Below, in pieces: positions 61,577 through 64,000 of a DNA stretch of 64,000 bases. The translations under genes and the position numbers were made by a program. The notes beneath the pieces were generated by a model. The model was not told the DNA's origin, made no database searches, and saw only the letters and a list, made by a program, of their open reading frames with translations. Source of the DNA: Pseudonocardia terrae (lineage in GTDB: Bacteria > Actinomycetota > Actinomycetes > Mycobacteriales > Pseudonocardiaceae); assembly GCF_021343995.1 (NCBI RefSeq), contig NZ_JAJTTE010000008.1, positions 100,659-164,658 of the forward strand. Direction: 5' to 3'. The number at the start of each line of letters is the position of its first letter. Position 1 is the first letter of the stretch.

Positions 61577-62875
61577 TCAGGCCGCGGCGGCGAAGTCCGC
61601 CAGCAGGAACAGGTTCAGCGCGATGATCAGGGCCGCGACGACGACCGCGGCGGCGGTGGTCAGCCGGCGGTTGACCAGGGGCCCCATGACGTCGCGGCGG
61701 CGGGTGAACAGCACGAGCGGCACCAGCGCGAACGGGATCCCGAAGGACAGCACGACCTGGGACCACACCAGGGCCCGGGTGGGCTCGACGCCCACGCCGA
61801 GGACCACGAGGGCCGGTGCCAGGGTCAGCGCGCGCCGCAGGAGCAGCGGGATGCGGCGGCGGAGGAAGCCCTGCATGACCACCTGACCGGCGTAGGTGCC
61901 GACGCCCGAGGAGGCGAAGCCGGAGGCCAGCAGCGCGATCGCGAAGGCGAGCGCGGCCCCCTTGTCGACGGCGGCCTCGAGCCCGGTGTAGACGCCGTCG
62001 AGGCTGTCGGTCCCCGAGAGGGCCGAGCCGGCGAAGACAGCGGCGGCGATGAGCAGCATCGACGCGTTGACCAACCCGGCGGTGCCCATCCCGACGAGGA
62101 CGTCGATCCGGGTGGTGCGCAGGATGAACCGCTGCTGCTCCGGTCCCTCCGCCCGCAGCCGGCGCTGTGTCAGGGCCGAGTGCAGGTAGATCACGTGGGG
62201 CATCACGGTCGCGCCGAGGATCCCGGTCGCGAGCAACAGGCTGTCCGTGCCCGCGAACCGCGGGACCAGCCCGCCCACCGCCTCGGCGCCGTCGACGTCG
62301 ACCCGGAACACCGTGGCGAACAGACCCACGAGCACCACCAGGAACAGCACGACGATCGCGCGTTCGAAGGGGCGGTGCCCGCGGCTCTGCAGGGCGAGCA
62401 GCCCGAACGCCACCACACCCGTGATGAGGCCGCCGACGAACAGCGGGATGCCGAACAGCAGCTGCAGTGCGATCGCCCCGCCGAGGACCTCCGCCAGGTC
62501 GGTGGCGACGGCGACCGCTTCCGCCTGGACCCACATGCCCCAGCTCACCGGGCGCGGGAACCGTTCGCGGCACAGCTCGGCCAGGTTCCGCCCGGTGGCC
62601 AGGCCGAGCTTCGCCGAGAGGTTCTGCACCAGCATGGCCAGCAGGTTCGCCCCGACGATCACCCAGAGCAGCAGGTAGCCGTACTGCGAGCCGGCCGCGA
62701 AGTTCGTCGCGAAGTTGCCCGGGTCGATGTAGGCGATCGCCGCGACGAACGCCGGGCCCGCGATCGCCAGCCGGGCCCGCAGCCCCGTCCCCCGCAGGCG
62801 CTGGCCGTCGCGGCGCTCGGGCCCGTCGGTCGACGACAGGGCCGACGCCGCGGAGCGGCCGGCGGGAGGGTTCAT
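61577..62875 (-). CDS. mntH: NRAMP divalent metal (Mn/Fe) transporter
   Basis: A 432-residue protein with about 11 membrane segments. The conserved DPGNF motif is at about 51-55 (AYIDPGNFATNFAAGSQ) and the transport signature GATVMPHVIYLHSALTQ is present. It imports Mn2+ or Fe2+ with protons. TAGA-GCCG-TCTA upstream (about 62887-62898) may be a metal-regulator site. Confidence 0.9.
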   Translation of the reverse strand: MNPPAGRSAASALSSTDGPERRDGQRLRGTGLRARLAIAGPAFVAAIAYIDPGNFATNFAAGSQYGYLLLWVIVGANLLAMLVQNLSAKLGLATGRNLAELCRERFPRPVSWGMWVQAEAVAVATDLAEVLGGAIALQLLFGIPLFVGGLITGVVAFGLLALQSRGHRPFERAIVVLFLVVLVGLFATVFRVDVDGAEAVGGLVPRFAGTDSLLLATGILGATVMPHVIYLHSALTQRRLRAEGPEQQRFILRTTRIDVLVGMGTAGLVNASMLLIAAAVFAGSALSGTDSLDGVYTGLEAAVDKGAALAFAIALLASGFASSGVGTYAGQVVMQGFLRRRIPLLLRRALTLAPALVVLGVGVEPTRALVWSQVVLSFGIPFALVPLVLFTRRRDVMGPLVNRRLTTAAAVVVAALIIALNLFLLADFAAAA

Positions 62876-62964
62876 GAGGCGGAGGGTAGAGCCGTCTAAC
62901 GCAGAGCGATAGCCGGCGCTTCAATCTGAGACGACCGCGACGCGGGCGCTCCCGGGCCGCCCGG

Positions 62965-63327
62965 TCAGCCTGCCGGGGTCGTCGGCTGCAGTACCGCCTC
63001 GACCAGGGCCTCCGACCGCAGATGGGTGCCCTTCTGGTACTCGGGATCGCGGACCATGTCCGAGAAGGCCCTCCGGCTCGGGTAGTGCACGAGCAGCACC
63101 GCGTCCCAGTCCTGGCCCTGCTCTGCCACGACGGCGGCGCTGCCGTACCCGTAGTAGACGATCTGTGCGCCGAACCGTTCCGACGTGCGGCGGAAGTGGG
63201 CGATGTACTCGTCGTAGCGGGGCCGCCCGCCCTCGACGAACCGCAGCAGGTTGAGCATCGTGACCGGCTCGTCCGGAGCCGCGGCGAGGAAGGCCTTCAT
63301 GTCCGCGCCGGTGGGATCGATCGCCAT
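62965..63327 (-). CDS. DUF1330 family protein
   Basis: A 120-residue protein with PVTMLNLLRFVEGGRPRYDE, FGAQIVYYGYGSA, DWDAVLLVHYPSRRAFSDM and DPEYQKGTHLRSEAL, matching DUF1330 (ferredoxin-like fold). Function is unknown. Confidence 0.82.
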   Translation of the reverse strand: MAIDPTGADMKAFLAAAPDEPVTMLNLLRFVEGGRPRYDEYIAHFRRTSERFGAQIVYYGYGSAAVVAEQGQDWDAVLLVHYPSRRAFSDMVRDPEYQKGTHLRSEALVEAVLQPTTPAG

Positions 63328-63442
63328 CCCCGTAGTCTGCCAACCGCGTCGTGCTCGCCGACCAGGGCCGGGGTGGGTCCTCGGCGCGTGCGGTGCCGAG
63401 CGCACCGAGCGCCGGGGCTCACCCGCCGGCGTCCGGCTCCTC

Positions 63443-63736
63443 CTAGACCGGGGCGGCGCTCCGGCGGGCGCCGCCGGGCGCAGGCGCGGCGGCGAGGGAC
63501 GCGACGTGGTCGGTGGACCAGGCGTCCCGGCACCGCTCGAGCCCTCGCTGGTCGGGACGCTGCGGCGTCCCCCGCCAGCCGCACTCGCAGGCCGGGACGA
63601 ACGCGGTGAACGTGCCGTGGGCGCAGCGGGTCACGTCGGTCCAGCTGTCGGACAACGCCCCGTTGCGGTACCGGCCGGCGACGAAACCCTCGTGCCGGTC
63701 GGTCGCCTCGTCCGCGTCAGGCCCGATGAACAGCAT
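63443..63736 (-). CDS. Hypothetical protein
   Basis: A 97-residue protein with DADEATDRHEGFVAGRYRNG, a Cys group (TRCAHGT, then ACECGWRGTP) that may bind zinc, and an Ala/Pro-rich tail. ATG 63736 fits; the frame is open further upstream. No family is recognised. Confidence 0.6.
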   Translation of the reverse strand: MLFIGPDADEATDRHEGFVAGRYRNGALSDSWTDVTRCAHGTFTAFVPACECGWRGTPQRPDQRGLERCRDAWSTDHVASLAAAPAPGGARRSAAPV

Positions 63737-63902
63737 CAGAACATCGTGCGACGGATCGGTGGCCGCGGCGAGGGGCCGGAAGACTCTTCCTGTGCCGCAA
63801 CGTCCCGGCAAACCCCGGCCAGGTCAGCCCGACGACGCCCCCGCCCGGAGGCGGCGGGATGAGACATCAGCGTCGCGCTCGCGGACACCACGACCGCGGC
63901 CC

Positions 63903-64000
63903 TCACCCCAGCGTCGTCTCTGCGGCGCCCGAGGGCTCCGGGTCGGGGAGCCGGCGCATCCGCAGGGAGTTGGCGAGCCCGACCGCGGCGGCGAGCAGCG
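63903..64000 (-). CDS. C-terminus of a P-type metal ATPase, partial
   Basis: The last about 32 codons before a TGA at 63903-63905 read LLAAAVGLANSLRMRRLPDP, the usual end of CopA-type ATPases (SxxVVxNSLRLRR). The rest lies to the right of the window. Confidence 0.6.
   Translation of the reverse strand, partial: LLAAAVGLANSLRMRRLPDPEPSGAAETTLG

Noticed and set aside
62887..62898. MntR/IdeR box before the NRAMP gene as a firm call
   Set aside because: Only a 4+4 bp inverted repeat is visible, too short to separate from chance; mentioned only in the gene entry.

Overview
The window is high-GC actinobacterial DNA. Many starts are GTG, genes are tightly packed with 4-bp overlaps (ATGA/GTGA), and it carries a WhiB regulator, a DUF2637 protein and a CtpI-type ATPase. 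Overall content best fits a Pseudonocardiaceae chromosome (Pseudonocardia-like). No rRNA is present, so the genus is an inference.

Positions 1-27533 look like the right-hand part of a tRNA-integrated mobile element whose left end lies outside the window. The right end is a bare 3' half of a tRNA-Arg(CCU) gene (27489-27533), the usual scar of tyrosine-recombinase integration. From left to right the element carries: a secreted or anchored thermonuclease homologue running off the edge; an HTH-ParA fusion with a partner gene under a double palindromic operator; a defence block (3448-11733) with a MORC/MutL-like GHKL ATPase, a PD-(D/E)XK protein and a Z1-domain helicase in one overlapping operon, followed by a complete NgoMIV-like type II restriction-modification set (endonuclease, Vsr, m5C methylase); a decayed stretch (11834-14246) with VOC and EVE-like pseudogenes, a lipoprotein and hypothetical genes; a conjugative-mobilization module on the minus strand (14794-24700) with a MobF relaxase, candidate oriT, DUF2637 membrane protein, TraD/VirD4-like coupling protein, WhiB-HTH fusion and an AlpA-like HTH; and a divergent cargo end (24838-27284) with two XRE regulators, a Nudix hydrolase and an HD hydrolase. 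No integrase and no type IV secretion ATPase (VirB4) are visible, so the part seen here is mobilizable at best.

Positions 27534-38000 are chromosomal: a very large CtpI-like P-type ATPase, two small membrane proteins sharing one motif, a DHFR-like reductase, a Kup potassium transporter and a collagen-like protein with 79 uninterrupted Gly-X-Y triplets.

Positions 38040-48033 form a sulfur-scavenging locus. A six-gene minus-strand operon (GNAT acetyltransferase, amino-acid-type ABC importer of three proteins, two flavin monooxygenases) resembles in gene content the Bacillus subtilis ytmI/snaA operon for S-alkylated cysteine salvage. Its leader has an S-box (SAM-I) riboswitch followed by a short Cys-containing leader peptide. 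A second S-box precedes a monooxygenase gene with an internal deletion, and a second leader peptide precedes a small unknown gene. ssuD and two other monooxygenases are internally deleted or truncated. A TGTCCGGACA palindrome recurs upstream of three of these promoters.

Positions 48093-64000 hold signalling, envelope and housekeeping genes: two STAS proteins, a methyltransferase, a canonical and a degenerate cold-shock protein, a BlaI/M56-peptidase pair with a repeated operator next to a PAP2 phosphatase and an MprF-like protein, an esterase, a DECR-like SDR, an MBL-fold hydrolase, MoeA, a BaeRF3-type protein, an NRAMP transporter, two small proteins, and the C-terminus of a P-type ATPase at the right edge.
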